Shown here piece after piece: positions 34,995 to 46,652 of a DNA stretch of 64,000 nt. How positions within the stretch are numbered: position 1 is the stretch's first letter; each line of letters opens with the position of its first letter. The notes under the pieces were generated by a model that saw only the letters and a program-made list of their open reading frames with translations, made no database searches and was not told where the DNA came from. The DNA is from Epichloe hybrida (Eukaryota > Ascomycota > Sordariomycetes > Hypocreales > Clavicipitaceae). The stretch spans positions 1,178,001-1,242,000 of the forward strand of contig JAFEKR010000012.1 in NCBI GenBank assembly GCA_019022495.1, given 5' to 3'. The translations under genes were made by a program, and so were the position numbers.

Positions 34995-37900
34995 GCAAAT
35001 ATAAGGGATTAAATTAAACAGGATTTGTCTAATAATCCTAATAAACTAAGCTACTAAGTTAGTGGCTTCTTATAGTAAGCAATAGAGCCGTAAAAGTCTA
35101 ATCATAGTAGAAATCATTATTATATCCTTACTTTTCTCTGCTAATACTACCTAATTATATCTAGATAATAAGTTAACTATTAATAAGATCTTATATATTA
35201 CAAAGCTCTTACTAAATGCTTTTGCGCCTTAAGGAATTAGCGCATCTTATATTATTACCTTATTATACTTTATGGCAAATAGAATTAGGCAAATCCCTCT
35301 GTCCTTCTTTATAATAAGAAAATAAGGATTCCTATAAGAGCTATAACTCTTCTCTAAATGTCTATACTTTAGCTTCTTCTTTAGAAGATTAACTAATCTC
35401 CCTTATAACCTAAGAGGTATTAGGATTAAGCCTGCTTACTATGCTTTATATTTAATAACCTTTATAACTTATAGTAGCGTGACTAGTAGGTTAACTTTCC
35501 TACATTCTAATAAGTCCTAGGCTAGCGCTACTTCTTAGTTATAAAGAATTTCCTTAAAAACATTAACTTCTTCTTATATTAAATATTCTTATACCCCTTT
35601 AACTATTTAATCTAAACATTACTAGGTTATTCTAAAACCTTGCGGATTTACGTAAAATCTCCTAGTAATGTATTTACTATACTTCCTAGATATATTTAGA
35701 TATAACTTAGCCTTTTCCTATTTCTTTATCTTCTATTTTAGGTCCCCTTCTAGTATTAATCTATTAAAGGGAATATTATCTTAGGGATGTATTTTATTAG
35801 CTTTTTGCTTATATATTATATTTACTATAAGATTAGGTGGTTTTAGTTATTACTAAGGCTTAAAATCCTTTGTAACCGCTTTAAGTTATTAAGTATAGTT
35901 TACTATTATATTCTTAATTACCTCTTAGAAGATATTAGTTCCTTCCCTTATTATAAGAGAAATTAACTATTTATTATTATTTATTTCTATCTCTAACCCT
36001 TTATAAACTATTTAATCTTCCTTTGTTTCTAGGTAACTAAACAAGATAATATTAATAGAGAGCTACTAGGCTAGCTACTTATTAGTATACTACTATTAGA
36101 TACTTCCTATAACTCTTAAGATAATAATAATATCCCTAAAGTAGCACTAGGCATAAAGCTCTTTGCTTCTTAAGTAATTAAACTATATTTAGGATAGTTT
36201 AAAAAATAGTATTCTAAGAATTAAGCTAATATTAACTAAGTCTAGACTAACATAGAAATTAGTAAGTATCTAGATATTTCCTAGATATAGTCTTATCTAA
36301 ACCTCCCTAATTATCTTAATACTATATAATAAGAATAATATTATGTTTATTGCATTTATTAGGTAAATCCTTAGTTTAAGTTACTTAGCTATGCTTTCTA
36401 TAATCACATTCCCTTATAATCCTATGTTAATAAGCCTAGGGAGAAACTCCCCTTCTAGGTTATCTAGCTAGACTTAGAGGTATAGTAAGTCTTATAAGTA
36501 ATTAACAGTAGCTTATAGTTTTAAAATCATATTAAGCATGAAGTTTATCTAAGTAAGATTAATTAAATTTTACTAAGGTTTGCCTTATTTTAAGTAAGCT
36601 CCTAGTCTCTCCTAAATTCATTCCTATAAGGCTATGTTAATCTCTAGTAAAGGCGTTATTAGTAAGCTATTCTTAGCTATAGCTTTATTCTTCTTATCTT
36701 CCTTAAGGGTCTCTTTTATTAATTAAAGAATTAAGTTAATCTAGTTCCTTAGATTAATTAGTCTTAGGTTTAGTTTTACGCTAAATATTTTTAAAGGAGG
36801 AGCTAGCCCTAATATGTCTTTATTATAGTAGCGGATATCTTCTATACCTTTCGCTTATAAGAGACATTTATTACTAACTACTTTTACTAGTGTTAGCATA
36901 ATATAATAAATATCCTAAAAGGGCACTCTAACCTTCTTCTAAAAGACCTTATTATATAATTAATTAAGAATCCTCTATCTAACTTTATTTAATAGCTCTT
37001 TCTTGCCCTTAGTTACTACTAAATTATCTTAAATAGGTTAAGTGTAAGGTTACTAGTCTTTTGCCTTATCTTTCGTAATGTCTTTAATCCTTAGGCGTTT
37101 TACTATTTACTAATAGCTATAAACTTTGTAATAATCTCTTTATTTTCCTTCTCCCTTATGCTTAGCTTCTTAAAGGTAATAGTAAATACTATACCTAATA
37201 TCTTATACTTTAAGATAAACATTATATTAATCTCTCTTTTAGGTTAAAATTCTACTAGATTGAATATACCCTCTATTTAATTAAATACTTCCTATTCTTC
37301 TAGTGTTATTTCCTAGCTTAATCCTTTGTAAGGGCTATGTTTCTTAATTCTTAGAATTATATATATAATCTTATAGTCCTTAAAGTACTTAACCTAGAAT
37401 ATAGCTAGTTTACGCGTATAGCTACTAATAGAGAGAAATTTTATAAGTAAGAATAAAGGCATGATTTAATGTTTTATATTATCTCTAATAGCTAAAATGC
37501 AAACTACTAGGTTATATATAGTAAACTTTAATATCTTATTATATTTTAAAGTATTACACTTTATTACAATATGTAATTCTTTATTATAGTAGTAATAATA
37601 GTTTAACTAGTGGCCTCTTCCTAATATCGCGTTTATTTTAAAATAGCGCTCCTTATCTAGATTAAATAAACCTATATAGTTTGCCTAATAAGTTCGCTAT
37701 TAATATTAAGGGTAGTTACTATACTTCTCCTTAAGTAGCTTTACTATATTAATTTCCTTTACTACCTAGGCTATAATTATGATTTTTAGCTTCGCTAGTT
37801 ATTTTATTAGATCTTCTATTTAATCTTAGGATTTCGCTAATCTAGGGGCCCCTTATTATCCCGCGTTAGTATTAAATAAGATAGTTTTCTTAGCTTACTT

Positions 37901-39507
37901 ATTTAAATTACCTAGTGCTAAGTAATTCTTTTAAGTAGCCTAGTAACTATTAAAGGTAGCCTAATTAAATAGTGTCTATATCTTAAAGCTAAAGTCCTTC
38001 TTACCTAAAGCATGATTTTCTATGTTAGCTAATTCTAGGTCCCTATTTTTAAGTTCTAGTTATATATAAATATATGCGTTAAGTGCTATCTAAAGTGGTT
38101 TATACTATATAACTAAGATTTCTTTATAAGTAAACCCCTTTCTATCTATAAAGCTTAAGATTAAGTGTTCTAGTAAGGCTTTATAGATATAGTTAGACTA
38201 GGTTATTATAGTTTTCTATCCTATTAGGTTTACATTAGACATTAGAGCATGATACTTCTATAACTAGTAATAGGTTTCCTTAACAGTCTTTAGCTATATT
38301 AAATTAAGGTCTTTAAGTTATCCTCTAGTGTTTTCTATTTAATCCTAGCTAGTTATATTAAACTATAAGAGCATCTTTTCCTTAGACTCCTTCTAAGATT
38401 ATAATATAGTTAGTATTTTAACTACCTATTAGAGCTTTAGGTTAATATTACGCTTAAGTATCTTATACTAATTTACTTTAGGAATACCTATTGCTTTTAT
38501 CTTTACCTTAAAGTCCTTAATAAAATTAGCTATATTTTCCCCTAAAAACTACTAAATATTATACCTATTTTACATAGTAATAAGGGAAGTTTAACGCGCT
38601 ATTATCTCTCTAAGAAGCTTTATAAAGGTTTTTACATTAAGCCCTCTAAGAGATCTAGGTGTCTTGCCTTTATTATTAGGGTCTTTACCTAAGTAATTAT
38701 TAAACTAAGTTTAAGCTAGGCTAATAACTATCTTAGAATTAAGTAATTCCTAACTAGTAACTAGGGTACTAGGCAATAGTAAGTCCTAAAGGTCCTTTAG
38801 GTAACTTAGGTATTTGCTAGGTCTTGCTTTACTTAGCTATTAGGAGTAAGATAGTATAAGGTTAAATATAGGCTTAGTAAAAAGTGCTTTTAATTAATCT
38901 TATAAAAGAGTGATTACTTAACTAAATATTATAATACTAGTAAGAATTTCTTAAAGAAAGACTTTTAATAAGGTAGTGTTTATAGTAATAAGTAACCTAT
39001 AAGTAAAGGCTACTAATATAATCACATAGCTCTTTATAATAAGCTATAAGACCCCTATGTATAGCTAAATAATAGTAAAATTAGCTATAGGCCCTAAGAT
39101 TAAATAGTCTATAATACTAGGCAGCGCTTTCTATCCTAGTGCCTTATATTTAAAGACTTTTAGCAAAGGGTTAATAGTTTAGCTAGTGTTTATAGGGTAT
39201 ACCTCTAAACTATCTAGTCTTCTTTTCCACGCTTCTATAGAACACTAGTTTATATTCTTAGCTTACCTTAGCTTAGTATGCTTAGCTAGCTTCTCCTTTA
39301 CGCTATAACTATTATAAAGGTTAGGTTAAGGCTTTAGATCTATATCTTAGTGTAAGGAAGGTAAAATAAAGGGGTCTTTATATAGGTTAGCTTAGTAATA
39401 GCTAAGAGCGTAATTATTAGCTTGCTTCTAATTAATCTTAGTTAGTAGTAAATTAACTAAAAAGCGAAAAGGTCCTAGGGGTTTAAAACCGCGTTTCTTC
39501 ACTAGTT

Positions 39508-39978
39508 TTGTTAAATAGAAAACAACACCCTAAAAGACACAATACTAGCCTATAGTTATAGGTAGTAGTGATGTTTACTTATGTTAGAAGGGTTAATTAA
39601 CTTAATAGCAGTAATTATAATAACAGCTAAATTAGTCTCTATAAATAAAGATAATTTAGATTAAATAGTCTATTAGATTAGAAGTGACTTTTTAGTTAAG
39701 TTAGGGAAATAATCTTATTAATTTATCTTATTAAGGTAAACATAATAGTAGCTATAGTAGCGCTAGGTATTTAAGTTAAAAATCTAAAGTTAGGCGTGTA
39801 TAAAGAACCTCAAAAGAATCTAGCTATAGGTAATCTCTTTATAGATTAAATAGTCCCTGTGCCTAGATAACTAATATCGTTATCCCTTGTTATGTTATTT
39901 ATCCCTGTGATCCCCTATATCCCTTGTGCTTGTCATCGCGAATACGCGCGTTTATGGGCGCGCGTATCATGGCACACA
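39508..39978 (-). repeat. Gypsy B right LTR
   Basis: 471 bp, matching 26750-27220. Its last ~130 bp keep more C/G (for example ACGCGCGTTTATGGGCGCGCG) than the left copy, so mutation load differs along the LTR. Confidence 0.88.
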
Positions 39979-39983
39979 CTATT

Positions 39984-42900
39984 AAAGATCTTTATATCTT
40001 TAGGAGTAAAGACTAAGTCCTAGTAGTTTTTTTTATTAATTTTTAGAAGTTCCTTCTTTTTAGTAAGTCTCTAGAAGTTATAATAGTTATCTATAGCTTT
40101 AGCCTTATACTAATTAGATAGAATGTTAATCTTTATGTTAGCTATATTAGCTACTTTAAGCATTAGAAACGCGTATAAGGTAGTGATTTCCTTTACTTTA
40201 TTATTATATAGGTTATTATTATAATAATAAATTATAAGGTTTAAATAATAAGATCCTAGAGAAAGGGCTTTCTTCTTACCTAATATTATAATATTAAGGT
40301 AATCTTAATGTGTATTAGATTAAAGAGATTATCTTAGAGGCTTAGGTTTTAGTTTAAGTTATTATTAAATAATAGCATTATTATTAGCTTTAGCTTCTTT
40401 ATCTAGGAAGGCCCTAGGCTAATGCCTTAGGAGAATAGTATTCTCTTTAATAATTTATTATTATTAGCTTATAAAGTCCCTTTAAGGAGAACTCTTAGAG
40501 GGCATTAAAAGAGAGCTCTAAGATAGTAAAGGCTTAGTCCTAGTAGGAGAATTATCTTTCTCCTTAAAAGAGTGGTAATTCTTATTTATTTCTAAGGAAA
40601 CTAAAGGGGTATCTATAAAATAGACCTTCCTCTGCTTAATAATACTAATAGGCTAGGAAAGAGGTTTTTCTATAGGTAAAATGTTAATAATATAATAGCC
40701 TTCTTTAGCAAAAGAAAGGTTAATAAGGTCTATAATGTAAATAGTCTTATTAGCCTTAAATTTAGTAAGCATAGGTATATTCTTATTAAAGTGTATATCC
40801 CTTATATATATAATCCTCTAATCTTTAGGGATCTAAACTTTATAAAGGTAATATTTAGGGCTATCTATACCTATAAGTTAACCCTTCTTAGCTTATAGCG
40901 CTATCTTCTATAATTAAATGTAATATTTATTAGAAATACGTATATACGTAATATATCCTCACGTGTATAAGTATTAAATTAAGGCGTTGTTTTTAAGGCT
41001 AAGGATATTAAATAATGCCTGCTAAGGGGACTAATTATCCTTATTCCTATATATAGGCAAGAGATTAGTGATTTTAGCTACATACTTTATAGCATATAGC
41101 TAAAGAAGCTCTAGTAATTTAGCTTTAATTATTAAGGATTATGCTGTCTTTACAAGGGTTTAACTAGCGCGTTTAATAAGGCCTTAATAGGCAGGGATAT
41201 ATAGAGCTTTAGTCTAAAGGATAATTCCTTCTTTTTAATAGAAGAGTTTAAACTTCTTACTAAGGAATTTAGTAGCGTTATCTATATAAAAGCATTTAAT
41301 AGTGAATTTACTACTTGTGTTTTTAACAGTAGTTTTCTAAGCCTAGATTGCTTTAACTACACTAGCTTTATTAATAGTTAGGATTACCTAGTAAAAGCGT
41401 GTATAAGCGTTAATTACGTATAATATGTGCTTCTTCCCTCTAAAGCCTTTAGGCTTATGTTTAATAAAGTCCTAGAATACATAAGAAAGGAAAGTAGTTA
41501 TATTATTAAAGTCCTCTTAATAAATTATCTAAGGAGCCTTTAATAGAAAGCAAGCTAAACACTGGAAATTAATTAAGGAGGTAGGGTTAATTATAATTCC
41601 TACCTCTTTGTAGGCTAGTATAATTTATTCTTTCCCTACGTGTCTAAGTCTCTTATATAAGAGGCTAAATTCCACCTTCTTAGTAATAGATTTACTTAAT
41701 AAGGCCACGAAATTAAATTAAGGTTCCTTCTCCCTAAGAATTAATATTAACACATTAGACTTCTAGTTATAAGAAGCAATAGCGTTGCCTATAGACTTTA
41801 AGATTAATTAATCTTTAAATCTATCTATAATAATACCTCCTTGCTTAAGAAGGCTTAGCGAAATTATATTAACTTTAGCCTTTAGTGCTTATCAGGCATT
41901 AGATAGTTCTAGGTAGCCTTTGCTAATAAGGAGTTTAACATTACTAATGCCTTTAATATTAAGTTATTCTCTATTACTTAATATTATTAGTCTAGTAACT
42001 ATATTAGTGTTTAAATAGGTAAACTATTTAGTTATATTAAATATATAAGTGTTATATCTAGAGTTAAGGATATAGTCTTCCTTTATAAGGTAATTTGCTA
42101 TTATTTAAAAGGAATAGTCCTAGTTAATTACTATAAGAGAGAGATTGCTTCCTATAGTAATAATATTAGAAGAGGTAGTTAAGTAGTAGTTATAGTTATA
42201 TTACCTTTTTTCTTTATTAAGTTAGGCTTTTTCTTTAGATAAAGCTTCTAGTAATTATCCTTTAAATAAATAGGTTATCCTAGAGAGATTAAATAACTAT
42301 AATCTAGCTTAATAGTCTTAGAGGTTTTATTTTTCTTTATTAGAGCTTTGCCTTTGCCTTTTATATTAGTATTATCCTTATTATTCTTTTATTAGGTATT
42401 AAAGTTAACCTTTTAGTCCTTCTAAGGTTTATTAGCTTTATATATTAAATAGGTAAGTATACCTTCTTTTATAAGCTTTAATTTAGAGAATCCCTTAATC
42501 TTCTAAGCATTATAGATATTAGGTATTAAACCCTTAATAGCTTTAATTATTTATAATACCTAAATAATATTAGGGATTTTTTTAATCTTATAGATCTAGT
42601 TCTAAAGGTTCTAGTGGTAGTTTAGCTAAGCTCTTATTATAGAGAAATTAGCTCTCTTTAATTAAGAAAACTATTATAGTAGCTTAATAATAGCTAAATT
42701 AGCCTTAAAGCTATAATTACTTTTAATAATTATATTATATTAGTAACTAGTATTATATTAGTTTATCCTATATATATTAAATTCTTTTAGACTTATAAAG
42801 AGAGGCTTTACTATATAATAAAAGAGAGAATAGTATAATACTTATTAGTCTTTTAAGACTATAGAGTTACTTTAGTTAAATATAGTATAAGCTATATAAT

Positions 42901-43950
42901 ATAAACTTATATTTAGATTAAGATCTCCTATTTCTTAAAGTTCTTAGCCTCTTTAAGAGAAGTAATAACTATAGTCCTTATATACTATGCCTTAGTAATA
43001 TTATTAAGTTTAGTTAGATTAGGTTAGGTAGCTAGAATAGTACTAGAAGTACTTATATTATTAGCTATAATAAAAGGAAAGGAAAGGTAAGGTTATATAT
43101 TAGAATTTATATACTCCTATTACTATATGTATTTAATACTAATTATTATTAATTTAGTCTAATAGAAGTTATAGTAATAGCTCTCTAAGGATTAAATTAC
43201 TATATAGTTACTAATGTATAGAGATATAAAGTTAAGAATATAAGTAGCCTAAAAGGCGTTTTTAAATACCCTAAAATATTTTACCTTAGCCTAATTAAAG
43301 GGCAATGCTTTACCTAGAATTTACTATACTTACTTTACTTACTTTACTATATATTACTTTACTATATATTACTTTACTATATATTACTTTACTATATATT
43401 ACTTTACTATATATTACTTTACTATATATTACTTTACTATATATTACTTTACTATATATTACTTTACTATATATTACTTTACTATATATTACTTTACTAT
43501 ATATTACTTTACTATATATTACTTTACTATATATTACTTTACCCTAAATAGTAATAGATTTAGATTATTAGTTTTAGGTACCTAAGGTAGTTTTATAAGG
43601 AATATCTTATCCTAGCTTACTATTTACTAAGATTTACCTAGAAAGGATTAACTTTTTATATATATTATAAAAGATTATATAGTATTAAGCAATATATTAG
43701 TTTATAGCTTAGAGAAAAATTATTACACTTATAAATTAGGAAAATAACGCATAAAGGTTATATATTTAATTCCTAGTTATGTAAAATTTTTATAGCTTTA
43801 TATATATAAAAGGAAGCTAAATTATAATTAATCTAATCTTAACTTATATAGTATTATTAGTTTTTAGGAAAGGAAAAAGGTCTTTATGCCACCTTATAAG
43901 TTAAGTAATTTGCTTTAATAAGATATTAGGAAAAGATATGTAATTATATA
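39984..43950 (-). pseudogene. Copia A polymerase upstream part, integrase and capsid region, RIP-mutated
   Basis: Continues copia A after gypsy B. It matches 49478-50258 plus 58861-61880 of copia C with high identity. By order in copia elements this should hold integrase and then gag toward the right, but the mutations prevent recognition of catalytic motifs. It includes the 15-bp tandem repeat at 43340-43545. Confidence 0.65.
43340..43545. repeat. 15-bp tandem repeat, 13 copies (ACTTTACTATATATT)
   Basis: Thirteen near-perfect units in the capsid-side part of copia A. The matching place in copia C (61427-61468) has only two. It creates a spurious open frame of Leu-Leu-Tyr-Ile-Thr repeats. 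Confidence 0.95.
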
Positions 43951-46105
43951 CTCCTCCACAATAGTACAATTACGTATAGGAAAGATCGGCCTTAACAAGT
44001 TCCTCTTCCAAAGGCGCGTTCCTAGGGTGGCTTCGCCCCTATGCAGCTGCGGTTATGCAGTTAAAGATTACTACTATGTAATTGTTAACTACGCTAACTA
44101 CAACCACAGACGCCCCTAAACAAGATAGCCCGGAGACACACGGGAGGCAAGGCTAGCCCTAGATAATCCCCTAAAGGCAAGACATATTATAAAGTGATTC
44201 CTTAGCATAAGAAGACTCTAATACTACACATTAGCGTAAGACCTAGCCTTTAGTTAACGCAAACTAGGGGAGGATTTAGGCCGCCCTAGAGGTAACTAAA
44301 CTAACTAATAAATAGACACTATAGATAACTAGAGAGAGGCACTAGGTAAAACAGTGTAGCCACAGAGGCAGGCTAGACATAAGGCAAAATCACACTATAA
44401 TAGGAAGACTATAGGTCTAGAATAGTTATTAGATTAATTTTAAGTTAAAAAACTATAGGTATTATTTTACACTAGCCTACTGCCGCCCCTTTACTAACCT
44501 AGAATTAGCCCTATTTCTCCTTAGGAATAGGGATTATATCCTTTATTACCTTGCTCTTACCCTTAGCTAATAGGCTAGTGACTAGGAGCTAGTTTGTCTC
44601 TGCTGCTTAGGCATTAAGCCACTAAAGCTAAAAGATAACCTTATTATATTATTCCTTTGTAAACCTAGACCTAGCTAGGTCTAGGCTTACTATAGTGGTG
44701 CCTTATTTCTTCTTAGTATGGTTTTTAGCATAGAGTTTCTTAACCTAAGCTATATAGTTCTCTAGGGCCTAGATAATTAAAGTTAGCTATAAAATAAAGC
44801 TACTACTAAGCTAGAGCAAAACCACTTATATTACTCCTAGTAACTATGCTAGCCTAGGTCTTAACTAACCACTAATGTTCCCCTTACTAGCTAGCGACGT
44901 TTAGCTATAAGCGAATTAGCACTAGAGCAAGCTTAGAATAGGCGCGGGAGTTAATATTACCTTAATATATATATAATTACAGACCTAATAATTAAAATAA
45001 GCGTTAGATATCACCCCTTTATATATAGATTAGCCCTACCCCTAGACTAGAAATAAACTAACTTACTAATAATATTATAGCACTAATAGCCCTTATTTTT
45101 AATAGATTGTATCTTGTAGAACACACACTAGATCTCTTGTGGCTTACCTAGCTACCCTAGGTTAGACCTAGAAATAAGGTAAAATAAAGGTAAAGGGGAC
45201 TTACTTCTAGGCCTTTTACCTTTACTTAATCTAATTGCTTTTAGGTTAGGGACTTCCTTAAATACTTATCTAAGGTTATAAGTTCCTAGGTAAGTTAAAG
45301 CTAGAATAGCACTAAAAGTAAGGTACTTATAGAGCTTAGTAATATTATAGCGCGTTTTTCTATATAAAACATTAGTATTTAAACTAGCACTAGACTAGAG
45401 AAGCCTTAAATAGCTCCTAAAAGGGATAAGAAGGAAAAGAACCTATAGGAAATTTATTATAAGAAGAGAAAAAAGGTTAGAACCTTAAGGGGGGAGGAGC
45501 CTTTTTTTATACTTAAGAGAGAGGGGGGGGGGGACTAACTATAATATTAGCTAGAAAACAAAGCATAAGATAAGTAAATATATAGATAGCGCGTAACTAA
45601 TCTAGGAGCGAAACCGCCTAGACACTAGGCCTAAATCACCTACCCTTACTATAATTAAATAAAACCATATGCTTAGACTTTATAAGATATTTAGACTAGT
45701 GCTAGGTTAGATTTAGCTAAAAAGTAAGGCACTAGAAGAGTTAGAAGTAAAGTAAATAAAAAGTAAATTATTATTATAAATCTAAATTCACTACGCCCTA
45801 GGGCAAAGTAAGAGACACAGAACTAGGTTAGAGTAGGACTAGACTAGCACTAAAGGGAGTTAGTTAGGACTATTACTATACCTTTTTCTTTTCTTTTTTA
45901 TTTTCTTTAGGATAAGGCTAGCGTAAGCTAGCACTAAATACCTATAATTAATTACACCTAATGCGGCGCAGACCTAGGAGAGGGTTAGCGCTAGCCTGTT
46001 TACAGATATAAGGGGGTTTTTCTTCCTAGCAAAGGGTTTTCCCTCTTAACTAAGCGGATGGAGTACTAGGAACAGCTACATAGTTAGCTAACTAGCGTAA
46101 AGAAT
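43951..46105. mobile_element. Insertion F in copia A, 15-bp target duplication, unclassified
   Basis: The 15-bp sequence ATATGTAATTATATA occurs at 43936-43950 and again at 46106-46120, and copia C has a single copy at the same point (near 61870). The 2.16-kb insert is flanked by this duplication. The first ~230 bp keep normal GC (for example GGCGCGTTCCTAGGGTGGC); the rest is partly mutated. There are no LTRs, clear terminal inverted repeats or poly(A) tail. The duplication length would suit a LINE/SINE-type or other non-LTR element, but no coding motif was recognised. Confidence 0.65.
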
Positions 46106-46180
46106 ATATGTAATTATATATAAGACTATAATAGTTAGATAAAAGGGAAAAATAAAAAGAAAGGTAAGGGCGCAATTGTG

Positions 46181-46198
46181 AGCGCTAGGCTTATAACC
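46181..46198 (-). other. Copia A primer-binding site (initiator-tRNA-Met anticodon-arm type)
   Basis: Directly inside the right LTR the plus strand reads AGCGCTAGGCTTATAACC, resembling the anticodon arm of initiator tRNA-Met (GGCTCATAACC), with one C-to-T change. Copia and Ty5 are known to prime from this internal half-tRNA. The same sequence borders the right LTR of copia C (61939-61956). Confidence 0.5.
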
Positions 46199-46471
46199 TA
46201 TGGAATGATGCAGACGGAGGCAAAGAGTAGTCAGAAGATAAGATAATAATCGAATTACTATCTAGGAATTCCAAATCTAACAGAGAGAAAAAGGGAAGCT
46301 TATAAGCTTCAAATCTACAAGCAATGAATCTAGGTCTTTAAACGAAGCCTGCAATAAACCGCGATATTAAACGCAATGCGGAAAGCTACATCATCGTCAA
46401 ACGAAGAGGGGATAACAAGAGTGATGCCTGATATCTGAGGCTACGATGTGAGGCTGTGAATATCCTCAACA
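46199..46471 (-). repeat. Copia A right LTR (5' LTR of element)
   Basis: 273 bp, three bases longer than the left copy. Its right half is almost free of RIP changes (GCTACGATGTGAGG where the left LTR has GCTATAATATAAGG). Confidence 0.93.
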
Positions 46472-46652
46472 AGGAGCGTGTATGTAGTCACTGTAGTGTA
46501 TGTAATTGGTTGCCATCGTAGCTTGGTGCATCTCTGATGTCTTATCAAAACGTGGAGAAACATCAAACTTGGTTTTGCCCTTCATCTCACAGATCTGGCC
46601 TGTACCGCACAACGTCATTACATGTACATGATCTGTTCCGAGACGGAATGCG
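46472..46652 (+). promoter_or_regulatory. Remaining upstream region of the split regulator
   Basis: Only 181 bp of native DNA remain between the copia A LTR and the ATG at 46653. The original upstream DNA is now 21.5 kb further left. Transcription of the regulator must start here or in the LTR. No TATA box was recognised. Confidence 0.5.

Larger units (their letters stand above)
26750..39978 (-). mobile_element. Gypsy B: RIP-mutated Ty3/gypsy element nested in copia A
   Basis: Two 471-bp LTRs (26750-27220 and 39508-39978) flank a heavily mutated interior. The host copy is duplicated as CTATT (26745-26749 and 39979-39983). The unoccupied version of this site (TTAGCTATTAAAGATC) is seen in copia C near 49470, which proves the insertion. 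On the minus strand 34994-34963 reads APFLDNIIVKG, a gypsy reverse transcriptase box of the type PFLDDIxVKG. Order on that strand: capsid region toward 39 kb, polymerase around 35 kb, integrase expected around 32-34 kb. The 27.2-30.0 and 30.7-32 kb parts hold nothing I can recognise and may include a further insertion. Contains the MITE at 33989-34397 and the hairpin island. Confidence 0.88.
24962..46471 (-). mobile_element. Copia A: RIP-mutated Ty1/copia LTR retrotransposon, interrupted by B and F
   Basis: The element is bounded by LTRs 24962-25231 and 46199-46471 and by a perfect 5-bp duplication AGGAG (24957-24961 and 46472-46476). The left LTR begins TGTGGAATGATG and ends AACA; the right copy begins TATGG, a G-to-A change. 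It is transcribed on the minus strand: reverse transcriptase lies near the left end, primer site next to the right LTR. The total of 21.5 kb is inflated by nested gypsy element B (26750-39978) and insertion F (43951-46105). Without them it is about 6.1 kb, normal for copia. Coding is destroyed by C-to-T and G-to-A changes. The same family as copia C. Confidence 0.92.

Noticed and set aside
43305..43547. Open frame of repeated Leu-Leu-Tyr-Ile-Thr
   Set aside because: It is the translation of the 15-bp tandem repeat in copia A; the unit length keeps the frame open. Not a gene.
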